In this document: piece after piece, positions 50,451 through 58,948 of the stretch
How the letters are laid out: each line of letters starts with the position of its first letter
Position numbering within the stretch: the first letter of the stretch is position 1
Assembly (NCBI RefSeq): GCF_028275055.1
Contig: NZ_JAQCNJ010000026.1
Span: 1-61,624 of the forward strand
Direction: 5' to 3'
DNA: 61,624 nucleotides
DNA from: Haloplanus sp.
GTDB lineage: Archaea; Halobacteriota; Halobacteria; Halobacteriales; Haloferacaceae
Made by a program: the position numbers and the translations under genes
Notes under the pieces: generated by a model
The model's database searches: none
Told to the model about the DNA's origin: nothing
What the model saw: the letters and a program-made list of their open reading frames with translations, nothing else

Positions 50451-50712
50451 CGCTCGGCCCCGCTTACGCCGTCGGTTGCGCTACTGGTCGATCGTCGGCT
50501 CATGGGCCGGAGAGATCGAGCGTCACTGTGTAGGTCCATGTTCCGGTGATGGCTCTACCTACTCGACGAAACTGCATAAATCAGGCGGTTTGACTGACGA
50601 TTCGTTGGCAGAGAGCCGACATACTGTGTATCCGTTTCGAGACGGGCTGTCTCGGCGTCGGACCGGGCCGAACTGCGGTGGCGGCGTTCGACCACCGGGT
50701 GGTCACCGTCGA
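50451..50712 (-). promoter_or_regulatory. Leader and promoter of the permease gene
   Basis: No gene is seen. A TATA-like GATTTATGC at 50574-50582 is the only convincing core promoter, implying a transcript start near 50550 and a leader of about 100 bases, long for this genome. The rest, 50590-50712, is the downstream flank of the small membrane protein gene, with a T-poor, GC-rich composition. Confidence 0.4.
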
Positions 50713-51009
50713 TCAGGTGCCGTCGTCGCCGACGTCCTCATCGAGTTCGTCGAGCGACGCGGGAAGCCGGTGAGCGACGAGCCAGATCGTCAGTCGGTAG
50801 ACGCCGTAGCCGACGGCGACCAGTACCACGAGGTCGATAATGTACAGTTCCAGAAACTCGAGCGGCGTGACCCGTCCGAGAACCAGGTCGCCCGTGATAA
50901 CGAGAAAGCCGAGGGTCAAAACGAGGAGAACAACCGGCGCGAGAAGCACGAGAAGCCCGAGGGTCAGAAAGACGATACGGTTCTGTGAACTATTCGAGAG
51001 CATACCCAT
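50713..51009 (-). CDS. Small two-helix membrane protein
   Basis: A 98-residue protein: MGMLSNSSQNRIVFLTLGLL begins the first long helical region, and LYIIDLVVLVAVGYGVYRLT forms the second; the acidic tail ends EDVGDDGT. A TATA-like TCTTAAACG about 27 bases before ATG 51009 supports that start; a second Met lies at 51003. The longer frame to 51867 overlaps pyruvate kinase in antisense and is rejected. Function unknown. Confidence 0.75.
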   Translation of the reverse strand: MGMLSNSSQNRIVFLTLGLLVLLAPVVLLVLTLGFLVITGDLVLGRVTPLEFLELYIIDLVVLVAVGYGVYRLTIWLVAHRLPASLDELDEDVGDDGT

Positions 51010-51053
51010 GATTTCGCCAGTGCGTTTAAGATCCTGTTGACGGTTCGTCCGTA

Positions 51054-51293
51054 TCAGAGGCTGCCAACGGCAGTGTAGAAGACGAACGCCGAGAGTGCGA
51101 TACCGAGCAAAACGAACACGACGTTCTCCAGGACGGGTGTCTCGGGTTCGATCGTGTCCGGTTCCGGGGCGTCCTCGCCGACCTCGTCGACACCGAACCG
51201 CCACTGTGGTTCGGCGTCCCCGGCCTCGGCCTTGGCCTTGGCCTCGGTCTCGTCGCCGGTGTCGGCGTCGTTGTCGTCGGGTGGCTGGCTCAT
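51054..51293 (-). CDS. Small tail-anchored protein (DUF7312-like)
   Basis: A 79-residue protein. The first 55 residues are acidic and disordered (MSQPPDDNDADTGDETEAKA), then WRFGVDEVG, and one C-terminal helix (VVFVLLGIALSAFVFYTAVG). Topology is that of a tail-anchored protein. A TATA-like CATTTTACTC lies 27 bases upstream. Homologues are, I believe, haloarchaea-specific and of unknown function. It precedes the other small membrane gene but has its own promoter. Confidence 0.75.
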   Translation of the reverse strand: MSQPPDDNDADTGDETEAKAKAEAGDAEPQWRFGVDEVGEDAPEPDTIEPETPVLENVVFVLLGIALSAFVFYTAVGSL

Positions 51294-51341
51294 AGCGTTC
51301 GGTAACGGCCGCTGAGTAAAATGGGTACCGACCCGACCGGA

Positions 51342-53090
51342 TCAGTGCTCGTGTGGCGACACGTCGCCGTTGTAGACGATACCCCGGTCGGCGTGGAGCG
51401 TGACCGTCACGCCGTCGGCCACCTCGTCGGGGAGAGGTGCGCCGCTGATCATCGGGACGCCGTGTTCGCGTGCGACCAGTGCCGCGTAACTCGTCATCCC
51501 GGGCCGGGCGTCGACGATGCCGCCGATGCGGCCGGTGTCGCCGGAGAACTCCCCGTCGAACGTCGCGGGGAGAACGACGATGCCGCCGGCCGGCACGCCG
51601 GAGACGTCGCCGTCGGCACACCGAAACACCGGTCCGGTGACCCGACCGCCGACGACGTTCCGACCCGTGGCGACCGTCTCGGAGGCGACGTGGACTTTCA
51701 GCATGTTCGTGGTGTTGGTCCCCTCCAGTTCGGACATCATGCCCGAGAGAACGACCACGGTGTCGCCGCTCTCGGCGGCCCCGGCGTCGATGGCGGCGTC
51801 GACGGCGGCGTCGATCATGACGTCGATGTCGTCGCGGTAGGGGGCGTACTGCGCGTCGATCCCCCACGAGAGCGCGAGTTGTCGGCGGACGGGGTCGCGG
51901 GGCGTCGTCGCCACCACGGGGACGCCGGGGCGAAACTTCGCCGTCGCGCGGGCCGTATACCCGGATTCCGAGACGGCGACGATGGCCGCAGCCCCGAGGT
52001 CACGCGCGAGATACCGGGCCGCCCGCGCCAACGCCTCCGTCTGGGAGTTCTCGACTGCCTTCGGCACCCGCCGCTCGGTCGACTCGGTGTACGCGTCGCT
52101 CTCCTCGGCCTCGCGGACGATCCGGTCCATCGTCTCGACAACGCGGACCGGGTGGTCGCCGATTGCCGTCTCACCCGACAGCATCACCGCGTCCGTCCCG
52201 TCGAGAACGGCGTTTGCCACGTCGGAAGCCTCCGCCCGGGTCGGGCGGCGCGAGGAGATCATCGAATCGAGCATCTCCGTCGCCGTGATAACGGGGACCC
52301 CCGCGTCCTGTGCGGTGTGGATGATCCGCTTCTGTGCCACCGGGACGTGTTCGAGGGGGCACTCCACACCGAGGTCGCCACGGGCGATCATAACGGCGTA
52401 CGCGGCGTCGACGATGCCCTCGACGTGGTCGACCGCGTCCGCACGCTCTATCTTGGCGACGACGGGGATGTCGCCGCCGAGGTCCTCGATGGCGGAACTG
52501 ACGGCGTAGACGTCGTCGGCGTCGCGAACGAAACTCGCCGCGACGAAGTCGGCGTCCTCCTCGACGGCGACCTCGAGGTCGCGGCGGTCCGACGGCGTGA
52601 TCACGTCGAGGTCGAGGCCGACGCCGGGAACGTTCACACCCTTGCGGCTCCCCAGTTCGCCCCCGGAGACGACGGTTGCGGTCACCGTCTCACCGTCGAC
52701 CGAGTCGACCCGTGTCTCGATCCGGCCGTCGTCGAGAAGGATCGCATCGTCAGGCGACACCGCACCGATGGCGTAGGAGAGCCCGACCTCCTCGGCCGTT
52801 GCGGCGTCGCCCTCGATGAACCGGACCGTCGAATCCGTGGCCAGGTGGATCGGGTCATCGATGGCCGCCGTCCGGACCTCCGGTCCTTGGAGGTCGAGCA
52901 TCGACGCGAGGGGATCGTCGATCGCCTCGTCGACGGCGTGGATCCGTTGGATGAGCGCCGCCCGCTCCTCGTGGGTGCCGTGGCTCGCGTTGAGTCGGGC
53001 AACGGCCATGCCTGCGTCCGTGAGTTCGCGGATCGTCGCCCGGCTGTTGGAGGCGGGACCCAGCGTGCAGACGATCTTCGCTCGTCTCAT
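51342..53090 (-). CDS. pyk: Pyruvate kinase with C-terminal PEP-utilizer-type domain
   Basis: Converts PEP and ADP to pyruvate and ATP. The 582-residue enzyme has the barrel motifs RRAKIVCTLGPASNSRATIR, ARLNASHGTHEERAALI, DIPVVAKIERADAVDHVEG (catalytic Lys), VMIARGDLGVECPLEHV and MLSGETAIGDHPVRVVETMD. About 100 extra residues at the C-terminus form a swivelling domain (GGIVVLPATFDGEFSGDTGR, GGIVDARPGMTSYAALVARE). In active phosphohistidine domains that site reads TSHAA; here it is TSYAA, so the His is missing. Some bacterial pyruvate kinases carry a similar structural tail. Confidence 0.95.
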   Translation of the reverse strand: MRRAKIVCTLGPASNSRATIRELTDAGMAVARLNASHGTHEERAALIQRIHAVDEAIDDPLASMLDLQGPEVRTAAIDDPIHLATDSTVRFIEGDAATAEEVGLSYAIGAVSPDDAILLDDGRIETRVDSVDGETVTATVVSGGELGSRKGVNVPGVGLDLDVITPSDRRDLEVAVEEDADFVAASFVRDADDVYAVSSAIEDLGGDIPVVAKIERADAVDHVEGIVDAAYAVMIARGDLGVECPLEHVPVAQKRIIHTAQDAGVPVITATEMLDSMISSRRPTRAEASDVANAVLDGTDAVMLSGETAIGDHPVRVVETMDRIVREAEESDAYTESTERRVPKAVENSQTEALARAARYLARDLGAAAIVAVSESGYTARATAKFRPGVPVVATTPRDPVRRQLALSWGIDAQYAPYRDDIDVMIDAAVDAAIDAGAAESGDTVVVLSGMMSELEGTNTTNMLKVHVASETVATGRNVVGGRVTGPVFRCADGDVSGVPAGGIVVLPATFDGEFSGDTGRIGGIVDARPGMTSYAALVAREHGVPMISGAPLPDEVADGVTVTLHADRGIVYNGDVSPHEH

Positions 53091-53157
53091 ACCGCCCCGT
53101 TCGGCGGGGCGGATGAAAAAGCCGCCCGGCGGCGGGAACCGGTGATGGGAGACGGGA

Positions 53158-55266
53158 TCAGCGGACCCGTTCGCCGGGAACCGCGTCGTCGAGGGTCGTC
53201 AGCAGGTCGGCCTCCTCACCCGCCGCGAGCACCATCCCGTTGGACTCGACGTCGAACAGTTCGGCGCGTTCGAGGTTCGCCAGAACGATCACGCGGGTGC
53301 CCGGCAACGCCTCCAGGTTGTGGAGTTGCTTGATGCCCGCGACGATCTGGCGTTTCTCGACACCGAGGTCGACGGTCAGTCGCGCGAGTTTGTCCGCGCC
53401 CTCGATGCCGTCCGCGGTAACGATTTCCCCGACACGGATGTCGAGCGACTCGAAGGTGTCGAAGTCGATCCGGTCGTCGACGATTGGGTCGAGGTCGGCG
53501 GCGTCGGTGTCGTTTCCGTTCCCGTCGTCGCCGGTGTCGCCGTTTTCGGCCGCCTCGATGCGTTCTTCGAGTTTCGCGTTGAGCGCCTCGACGCGTTCTT
53601 CGGGGATCTTCTCGTAGAGTTCGGTCGGTTCGTCGAGGTCGGCGGTGGGTGGTTCGAGCGCCGCCTCGATTTCGACGTCGTGGGGGGAGCCCTCGCCGCC
53701 GACCTGCGACCAGAGGCGCTCGCAGGTGCCGGGCGCAACGGGAGCAAAGAGAACGGCGATGGCCTTTGCCACCTGCACGCAGTCACGGATCACCTGCGCC
53801 GCGCGGTCGGGGTCGTCGTCGATGAGGTTCCACGGCTCGTGACGCTGGATATACTCGTTGCCGAAGGCGGCAAGCGAGACGGCGGCGTCCCCGACCTTCC
53901 GCACGGAGTAGTCGTTGACGGCGGCACCGAACTCGCCGATGGCTGCCTCGATGCGGTCGTGGACCTCCTCGGAGACACCGGCCTCGGGGTCGGGGGTTCC
54001 GCCGAACTCTCGGTGGGCAAAAAGGAGCGCCCGGTAGGCGAAGTTGCCGACCGTGCCGACGAGTTCGTTGTTGACGCGTTCGCGGAACCGTTCCCACGAG
54101 AAGTCGACGTCCTGTTGAAAGCCGCCGTTGGTCGCGAGATAATACCGGAGCAGGTCGGGGTCGAACCCCTCGTCGAGATACTCGTCGGCCCACACGGCAC
54201 GATTGCGTGAGGTTGAGAACCCCTGTCCGTTGAGCGTGATGAACCCGCTCGCCATCACCGCTCGGGGCTCCTCGTAGTCGACGCCGTGGAGCATCGCGGG
54301 CCAGAAGACGGTGTGGTGTTGGATGATGTCGCGGCCGATGACGTGGACGATTTCACCGTCCTCGCGCCACGCCTCGTCCCAGTCGAAGACGTCCGCGCCG
54401 ACCCGCTCCGTGTACTGCTTTGTCGAGGAGACGTACTCGATAGGGGCGTCGACCCAGACGTAGAGCACGAGGTCGTCCGCCCCCTCACCGGCCTCGGGCT
54501 CCGAGGAGCGTGGCTTCTCGCCTTCCGGATAATCGATTCCCCAGTCCATATCCCGGGTGATACACCAGTCGCGGAGGTCGCCCTCGATCCACTCGCGGGG
54601 CTGGTTCTGTGCGTTCGCGGTGCCTTCGAGGCGGTCGATGAACGCGCCGAGATACTCCTGGAACGCGGAAACCCTGAAGAACTTGTGGGTCTGCTCGCGG
54701 TACTCGGCCGGATTTCCCGTGATCGTGCTCCGTGGCTCCTCGATTTCGCCGGGTTCGAGGTGGCGGCCACACCCCTCGTCGCACTCGTCGCCGCGGGCGC
54801 GGTCGCCACAGTAGGGACAGGTCCCCTCGACGTACCGGTCCGGGAGCGACTGTTTCTCGGCGGGATCGTAGGCCACCATGATCTCCTTCTCGTAGACGTG
54901 GCCGTTCTCGGCCAGCGCCCGAACGACGTCGGTCGTCAGTTCGACGTTCGTCTCGTCGTGGGTGTGGCCGTAGTTGTCGAAGTCGACGCGGAACTTCGGA
55001 AAGGTCTCCTCGTAGGTCTCGTGCCAGTCGAGCGCGAACGACTCCGGGGAGACGCCCGCCGCCTCGGCGTTGACCGCGACGGGCGTTCCGTGCATGTCCG
55101 ATCCCGAAACAAACGCCGTCTCCTGGCCGAGCGTCCGCAGCGCGCGCGCGTAAACATCGCCGCCGACGTACGTCCGCAGGTGCCCGATGTGGAGGTCGCC
55201 GTTGGCGTACGGCAACCCACAGGTCACCACCGCCGGCCGATCCGTGGGGAACTCCTCGTGGCTCAT
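53158..55266 (-). CDS. metG: Methionyl-tRNA synthetase with C-terminal tRNA-binding domain
   Basis: Charges tRNA-Met. The 702-residue class I synthetase has HIGH at residues 26-29 (GDLHIGHLRTY) and a zinc knuckle (CPYCGDRARGDECDEGCGRH). The KMSKS loop reads GFSTSRNR near residue 348, where K and the second K are replaced. An anticodon-binding helical domain follows. After an acidic linker (NGDTGDDGNGNDTDAADL) the last 110 residues form an EMAP-type tRNA-binding domain (FESLDIRVGEIVTADGIEGA, GIKQLHNLEALPGTRVIVLA). The single-chain fusion is usual in haloarchaea. Confidence 0.97.
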   Translation of the reverse strand: MSHEEFPTDRPAVVTCGLPYANGDLHIGHLRTYVGGDVYARALRTLGQETAFVSGSDMHGTPVAVNAEAAGVSPESFALDWHETYEETFPKFRVDFDNYGHTHDETNVELTTDVVRALAENGHVYEKEIMVAYDPAEKQSLPDRYVEGTCPYCGDRARGDECDEGCGRHLEPGEIEEPRSTITGNPAEYREQTHKFFRVSAFQEYLGAFIDRLEGTANAQNQPREWIEGDLRDWCITRDMDWGIDYPEGEKPRSSEPEAGEGADDLVLYVWVDAPIEYVSSTKQYTERVGADVFDWDEAWREDGEIVHVIGRDIIQHHTVFWPAMLHGVDYEEPRAVMASGFITLNGQGFSTSRNRAVWADEYLDEGFDPDLLRYYLATNGGFQQDVDFSWERFRERVNNELVGTVGNFAYRALLFAHREFGGTPDPEAGVSEEVHDRIEAAIGEFGAAVNDYSVRKVGDAAVSLAAFGNEYIQRHEPWNLIDDDPDRAAQVIRDCVQVAKAIAVLFAPVAPGTCERLWSQVGGEGSPHDVEIEAALEPPTADLDEPTELYEKIPEERVEALNAKLEERIEAAENGDTGDDGNGNDTDAADLDPIVDDRIDFDTFESLDIRVGEIVTADGIEGADKLARLTVDLGVEKRQIVAGIKQLHNLEALPGTRVIVLANLERAELFDVESNGMVLAAGEEADLLTTLDDAVPGERVR

Positions 55267-55307
55267 ACGCGTTCACACGGGGATGGTACCCTAAAGCCCG
55301 CCGGTTC

Positions 55308-56072
55308 TTAGCCCTGTGGCGTCGCGGCGATTGCGACGTACGACCCCTCGCGTGTCGGGCGGTCGACGGTCGTCACCCGTTGGACCGTGAGGCCGACATC
55401 TTCGAGACAACGACGCCAGTACGCCTCGTGGTCGTCGACGCCGTCCGGCGTGATCGGCAGTTCCAACAGGCCGACCGTCCCGTCGCCGGCACACACCCGC
55501 CGGAGTTCCGCAAAGGCCGCGTCACGCTTCGCTGCGGGGAGGTCGTGGGTCACCCGACAGGCGGTAACGGCGTCGAACGCGCCGGCCCCAAACGGAAGCC
55601 GCGAGGCGTCGCCGGCGACCGGCGCGACGTCGAGGCCGGCCCGAGCGCCGTTTCGCCGTGCCAACGCCGGGCCGTTGCCGAGGATGATCCGGTCGTCGAA
55701 GGTGTCGAGACCAACGACCCGGCAGTCATCGGGCAGATGTGGCGCGAGACCGACCAGCGAGCGACCGGAGCCACACCCCACGTCGAGAACGCGGTTGGCG
55801 TCGTCAACGTCGAGAACGGTCCCGAGGGCATCGTACTTCCTGCGACCGAGCGTCCACGGCGGTGGGGAGCACAGACGGCGGGTCGCGTCACCGCCCCGAG
55901 CGACCGCTCCGAGACCGAGAACCGCCGCGACGGCGCGGACCCCCCACCCACCGCGGCGGAAGGCCCCGACCGACACGAACAGAACGGCCGCCGAAAGGGC
56001 GATCCGGCGGAGTCGCTCGCGCCAGTGGTAAACACCGAAAAAGTACGTCGGTAACGGGCGCGTGCGGGTCAC
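55308..56072 (-). CDS. SAM-dependent methyltransferase, membrane-associated
   Basis: A 254-residue protein. The N-terminal 65 residues are hydrophobic and basic (LRRIALSAAVLFVSVGAFRR, GVRAVAAVLGLGAVARGGD), giving one or two membrane helices. The Rossmann methyltransferase fold follows: VLDVGCGSGRSLVGLAP (motif I), VVGLDTFDDRII, VAPVAGDASRLPFGAGAFDA and VTACRVTHDLP. Substrate unknown; a membrane lipid or quinone is possible. It is divergent from the sulfite-oxidase-fold gene with a 50-base gap. Confidence 0.85.
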   Translation of the reverse strand: MTRTRPLPTYFFGVYHWRERLRRIALSAAVLFVSVGAFRRGGWGVRAVAAVLGLGAVARGGDATRRLCSPPPWTLGRRKYDALGTVLDVDDANRVLDVGCGSGRSLVGLAPHLPDDCRVVGLDTFDDRIILGNGPALARRNGARAGLDVAPVAGDASRLPFGAGAFDAVTACRVTHDLPAAKRDAAFAELRRVCAGDGTVGLLELPITPDGVDDHEAYWRRCLEDVGLTVQRVTTVDRPTREGSYVAIAATPQG

Positions 56073-56092
56073 ACCATGCTGTCGGGTCCCGG

Positions 56093-56102
56093 GCGATATG
56101 TA
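56093..56102 (+). promoter_or_regulatory. TATA box supporting the 56123 start
   Basis: GCGATATGTA is centred about 25 bases before ATG 56123. This is the spacing for a leaderless transcript from that ATG. A start at the later ATG 56150 would need a 27-base leader without a Shine-Dalgarno site. Confidence 0.45.
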
Positions 56103-56122
56103 GCTAACGGGGCGACGGCTTC

Positions 56123-57214
56123 ATGAGTCGAAAGCGGGTATCGTCGTGTATGGGACGACTCGGAAGCCTCCGCACCCGTCTCGCCCTTCCGCCGCGGCTC
56201 GTCGACTGGTCGTTGTTCGTTCTCGTTGGCCTCGTCGTCGCGACCGGCGTCACGAGTTTCTGGGTCGGCCACCCCTCCGGCGCGGCGCTGTTCTGGCTCC
56301 ACGCCATCGCCGGGCTCGCGACCCCGCCGCTCCTGTACGCGAAGTTCCGGCGGGTCGCCGGTCGTCTCCGGGAGCGACGGGCGTGGGACCGGGCGACGCC
56401 GCTGTCTGTTGCACTCGCCGTCGTCGCCGTCGCCGCGGCCGCGACGGGCGTCGGGTGGGCCGTCGGCGCGACCGCTGCCCTCGGCTTCTGGACGCTCCTG
56501 AACCTGCACATCCTGTTTGGCTTGCTGGTCGTCCCGCTTCTCGTCGTCCACCTCCGTGCCCGGTTCCGACCGCCACGGCGCGCCGAGTTCCGGGATCGAC
56601 GCGTCGCGATTCAGTACGCGGGGCTGGTCGCGCTTGGCGCCGCGACCGCGGGCATACTCCGGCGGGCCGCAACGATACTCGACACGCCCGCCGCGAGCCG
56701 GCGGTTCACCGGGTCACGACGGCTCGGCGGTGACGCGCTCCCGGTGACGAGTTGGGTGGCCGACGACCCCGACCCTGTCGATCCGGCGTCGTGGACGCTC
56801 TCGGTCGACGGACTGGTCGAGCGGCCGCTGACCGTGGGCGTCGACGGTCTCGACCCGACGACCGAGCGACGGGCGCTTCTCGACTGCACGAGCGGGTGGT
56901 ACGCCGAACGCGACTGGCGGGGGATCGGTCTGAGCGAGGTGGTCGAGCGGGCATCCCCCCACAACGAGGCGGCGTGGGTGACCGTCCACTCCGTGACCGG
57001 CTACCGGTGGAGCCTCCCGCTCTCGGCGGTCGACGATGCGGTTCTCGCGACACATCTCGACGGCGAGCGTCTCGACCACGGCCACGGCTACCCGCTCCGA
57101 CTCGTCGCGCCGGGGCGGCGTGGCTTCCAGTGGGTGAAGTGGGTCGAGCGGGTCGAAGTGCGGCGGCGGCCGGACCCAAGCCAGTGGGTCGCCGTCTTTT
57201 CCAGCGGCTTCTGA
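56123..57214 (+). CDS. Membrane-anchored sulfite-oxidase-fold molybdopterin oxidoreductase
   Basis: A 363-residue fusion. Residues 25-200 contain four or five helices (LVDWSLFVLVGLVVATGVTS, LFWLHAIAGLATPPLLYAKF, LHILFGLLVVPLLVVHLRAR) with spaced His that could bind heme, like cytochrome b561. The rest is the SUOX-type Moco domain: SWTLSVDGLVERPLTVGVDG, the catalytic Cys in LLDCTSGWYAERDWRGIGLS, and HLDGERLDHGHGYPLRLVAP. YedY-like proteins repair methionine sulfoxides or act on sulfur compounds; the substrate here is unknown. A second start at 56150 is possible. Confidence 0.85.
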   Translation: MSRKRVSSCMGRLGSLRTRLALPPRLVDWSLFVLVGLVVATGVTSFWVGHPSGAALFWLHAIAGLATPPLLYAKFRRVAGRLRERRAWDRATPLSVALAVVAVAAAATGVGWAVGATAALGFWTLLNLHILFGLLVVPLLVVHLRARFRPPRRAEFRDRRVAIQYAGLVALGAATAGILRRAATILDTPAASRRFTGSRRLGGDALPVTSWVADDPDPVDPASWTLSVDGLVERPLTVGVDGLDPTTERRALLDCTSGWYAERDWRGIGLSEVVERASPHNEAAWVTVHSVTGYRWSLPLSAVDDAVLATHLDGERLDHGHGYPLRLVAPGRRGFQWVKWVERVEVRRRPDPSQWVAVFSSGF

Positions 57215-57219
57215 GCGGC

Positions 57220-57975
57220 TCAGTCCGACTCCAGATCGCCGCTCCGGACCGCCCGTTCGGCGTCAGCGATGGCGTTCTCGGGGTCGAAAGCCTCGACGAT
57301 TCGCCGCAACGTCTCGTGGTCGGCGTCGGCGATTTCGCGAGCGTGTGCCGTGATCGCGGGAACCGCCCGCAGGATGTTGTCGACGACCGGCACGTCGGCA
57401 ACCTGTGCCGACCGCGACAACGGGTTCAGGTCGATCACGATCTCCACCTTACCGAGGGCGGCGAGCGCCGAGGCCCGGTCGCCGTCCTCCAGGGGGACGA
57501 GAACCACGTCCGCGTCGGCGATACCGTCGGCATCGACCCGCCCGCGCTTGTGGTCAAGGTTCGGAATGCGGGCGTCGGCCCGGAGTCCCTTCACCTCGGT
57601 CGCGCCGTGTTCCCGAAGGTGATTCGCGATCGCGGTCACACGCTCCTCGGTACGGTTGAACAGGTTCACCTCCAGATCGGCCCCGACGGTGTCGGCGAGA
57701 ACGGCCAGTTCGCTGGGGACGAGCGCCGCCGCGTTCCCGTTTACCGAGACGACGGGGTGCTCGGCCAACAGGAGGTGGGCGGCGGCCGCCCGTGCGGCGG
57801 CGTCTGCGGAAGGGAGTGTCCGCTCACCGAGCAGGTAGTCGAAGGCCTCGCCGCGCCCCTGTGCGATGAGCCCCTGTCTGCTGGTGATGCCGTCGTCGAC
57901 GCCGTCCTCGATGCGGTGGCGCGTCACCAGCGAGTCGTGGCGGGGGTGGTCGTCCGGAATCTCGGCCTCGGACAT
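57220..57975 (-). CDS. 4-phosphopantoate-beta-alanine ligase (phosphopantothenate synthetase)
   Basis: An archaeal CoA-pathway enzyme joining phosphopantoate and beta-alanine. The 251-residue protein begins MSEAEIPDDHPRHDSLVTRH and has AEHPVVSVNGNAAALVPSEL, LEVNLFNRTEERVTAIANHL, GRVDADGIADADVVLVPLED and VIDLNPLSRSAQVADVPVVD, all characteristic. It follows the pantoate kinase gene by 38 bases on the same strand, completing the two-step archaeal route that replaces bacterial PanC and PanK. It converges with the sulfite-oxidase-fold gene, 5 bases apart. Confidence 0.95.
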   Translation of the reverse strand: MSEAEIPDDHPRHDSLVTRHRIEDGVDDGITSRQGLIAQGRGEAFDYLLGERTLPSADAAARAAAAHLLLAEHPVVSVNGNAAALVPSELAVLADTVGADLEVNLFNRTEERVTAIANHLREHGATEVKGLRADARIPNLDHKRGRVDADGIADADVVLVPLEDGDRASALAALGKVEIVIDLNPLSRSAQVADVPVVDNILRAVPAITAHAREIADADHETLRRIVEAFDPENAIADAERAVRSGDLESD

Positions 57976-58013
57976 GCTCCCCCGAAGTTCCGCGCCGGAT
58001 AAAAACACCCCGG

Positions 58014-58889
58014 TCAGGACCGATCCGGCGGGAGGAGGTGTGCGCCGGTCTGACAGATCCGACACACGTCGGCGTCGACGCCCGTGTCGGTGAGACCGGT
58101 CCCGAGCGAGAACACCGTCTCCCCGAGCATCGCCATCGACGCCTCGCCGCCGGTGTCGACGACATCGTCGACGACACCACGCACCCGGTCGGTCGGTAAC
58201 CCCGTCCGGCTGGCGAACCGTCGGGAGGCCGCGAGCAGCCCCGAGAGGGTCGGGCGGTCGGTCAGTCCCGACAGCGCGCGATCCCCCGCATCAACGAGGG
58301 AGTCGGTGTCGCCGGCGAGCACGTCGGCCGTCGAGAGACCGCCGAACGTGACGTACTCGACACGCCGGGTCGCTGGCACACCGTCGAGACGACCGTGGGG
58401 TGGCGCGCCGGGGTCGAGACGGATCGGGACCCCGCCGCGTGCCTGTGCCACCACGTCGCCCAGTCCGGTCCCCGCAAGCACCTCGGCTCGGTGGGCGAGG
58501 GCGACGAGGTCGTTTGCAGACCGGCCACGGTCGAGGGCGTGGTTCGCCGCGAGCGCCGTTCCGAGGGCAATCGCCCCGGAGACGCCAAAGCCCGTTCCGA
58601 GGGGGAGGTCACTCTCCGCGACGACGTGTGCGCCTTCGGCGTCGAGGGCGGTCAGCACGGTCTCGACCGGCGGCATCGACAGTGGAGTTCCGTCGAGGGT
58701 GAGCCGCGACGCCGTCGACGGGTCGTCGGCCCGGACGGTCACCCGAACGCCGTCCGAAAGCGTCACTCCGGCCCCACGTGAGCCGGCGCGAACCGGCTCG
58801 TCGGCGTCGTAGGGACTGAAGAAACCGGTGACGTGGCCGGGAACGAATGCCGCCGCCCGCCGGTCGTTGTCCCGTCGTGCCTCGGTCAT
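58014..58889 (-). CDS. Pantoate kinase (GHMP family)
   Basis: Phosphorylates pantoate, the first archaea-specific step to CoA. The 291-residue protein has the PoK N-terminus AFVPGHVTGFFSPYDADEPV, then the GHMP glycine-serine loop DLPLGTGFGVSGAIALGTAL near residue 95, and the later GTGLGDVVAQARGGVPIRLD. The final part includes GEASMAMLGETVFSLGTGLT, the third GHMP motif. It is first in an operon with the ligase. Confidence 0.95.
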   Translation of the reverse strand: MTEARRDNDRRAAAFVPGHVTGFFSPYDADEPVRAGSRGAGVTLSDGVRVTVRADDPSTASRLTLDGTPLSMPPVETVLTALDAEGAHVVAESDLPLGTGFGVSGAIALGTALAANHALDRGRSANDLVALAHRAEVLAGTGLGDVVAQARGGVPIRLDPGAPPHGRLDGVPATRRVEYVTFGGLSTADVLAGDTDSLVDAGDRALSGLTDRPTLSGLLAASRRFASRTGLPTDRVRGVVDDVVDTGGEASMAMLGETVFSLGTGLTDTGVDADVCRICQTGAHLLPPDRS

Positions 58890-58948
58890 ACTCCGAGAAG
58901 GGGCAGGGAGTCGTTAAGCCCTGTCGGAACGGGACACCGGTGGTCCGT

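Noticed and set aside
51321-53333. 670-codon plus-strand frame
   Set aside because: Antisense to pyruvate kinase; the sequence has shadow composition and no motif.
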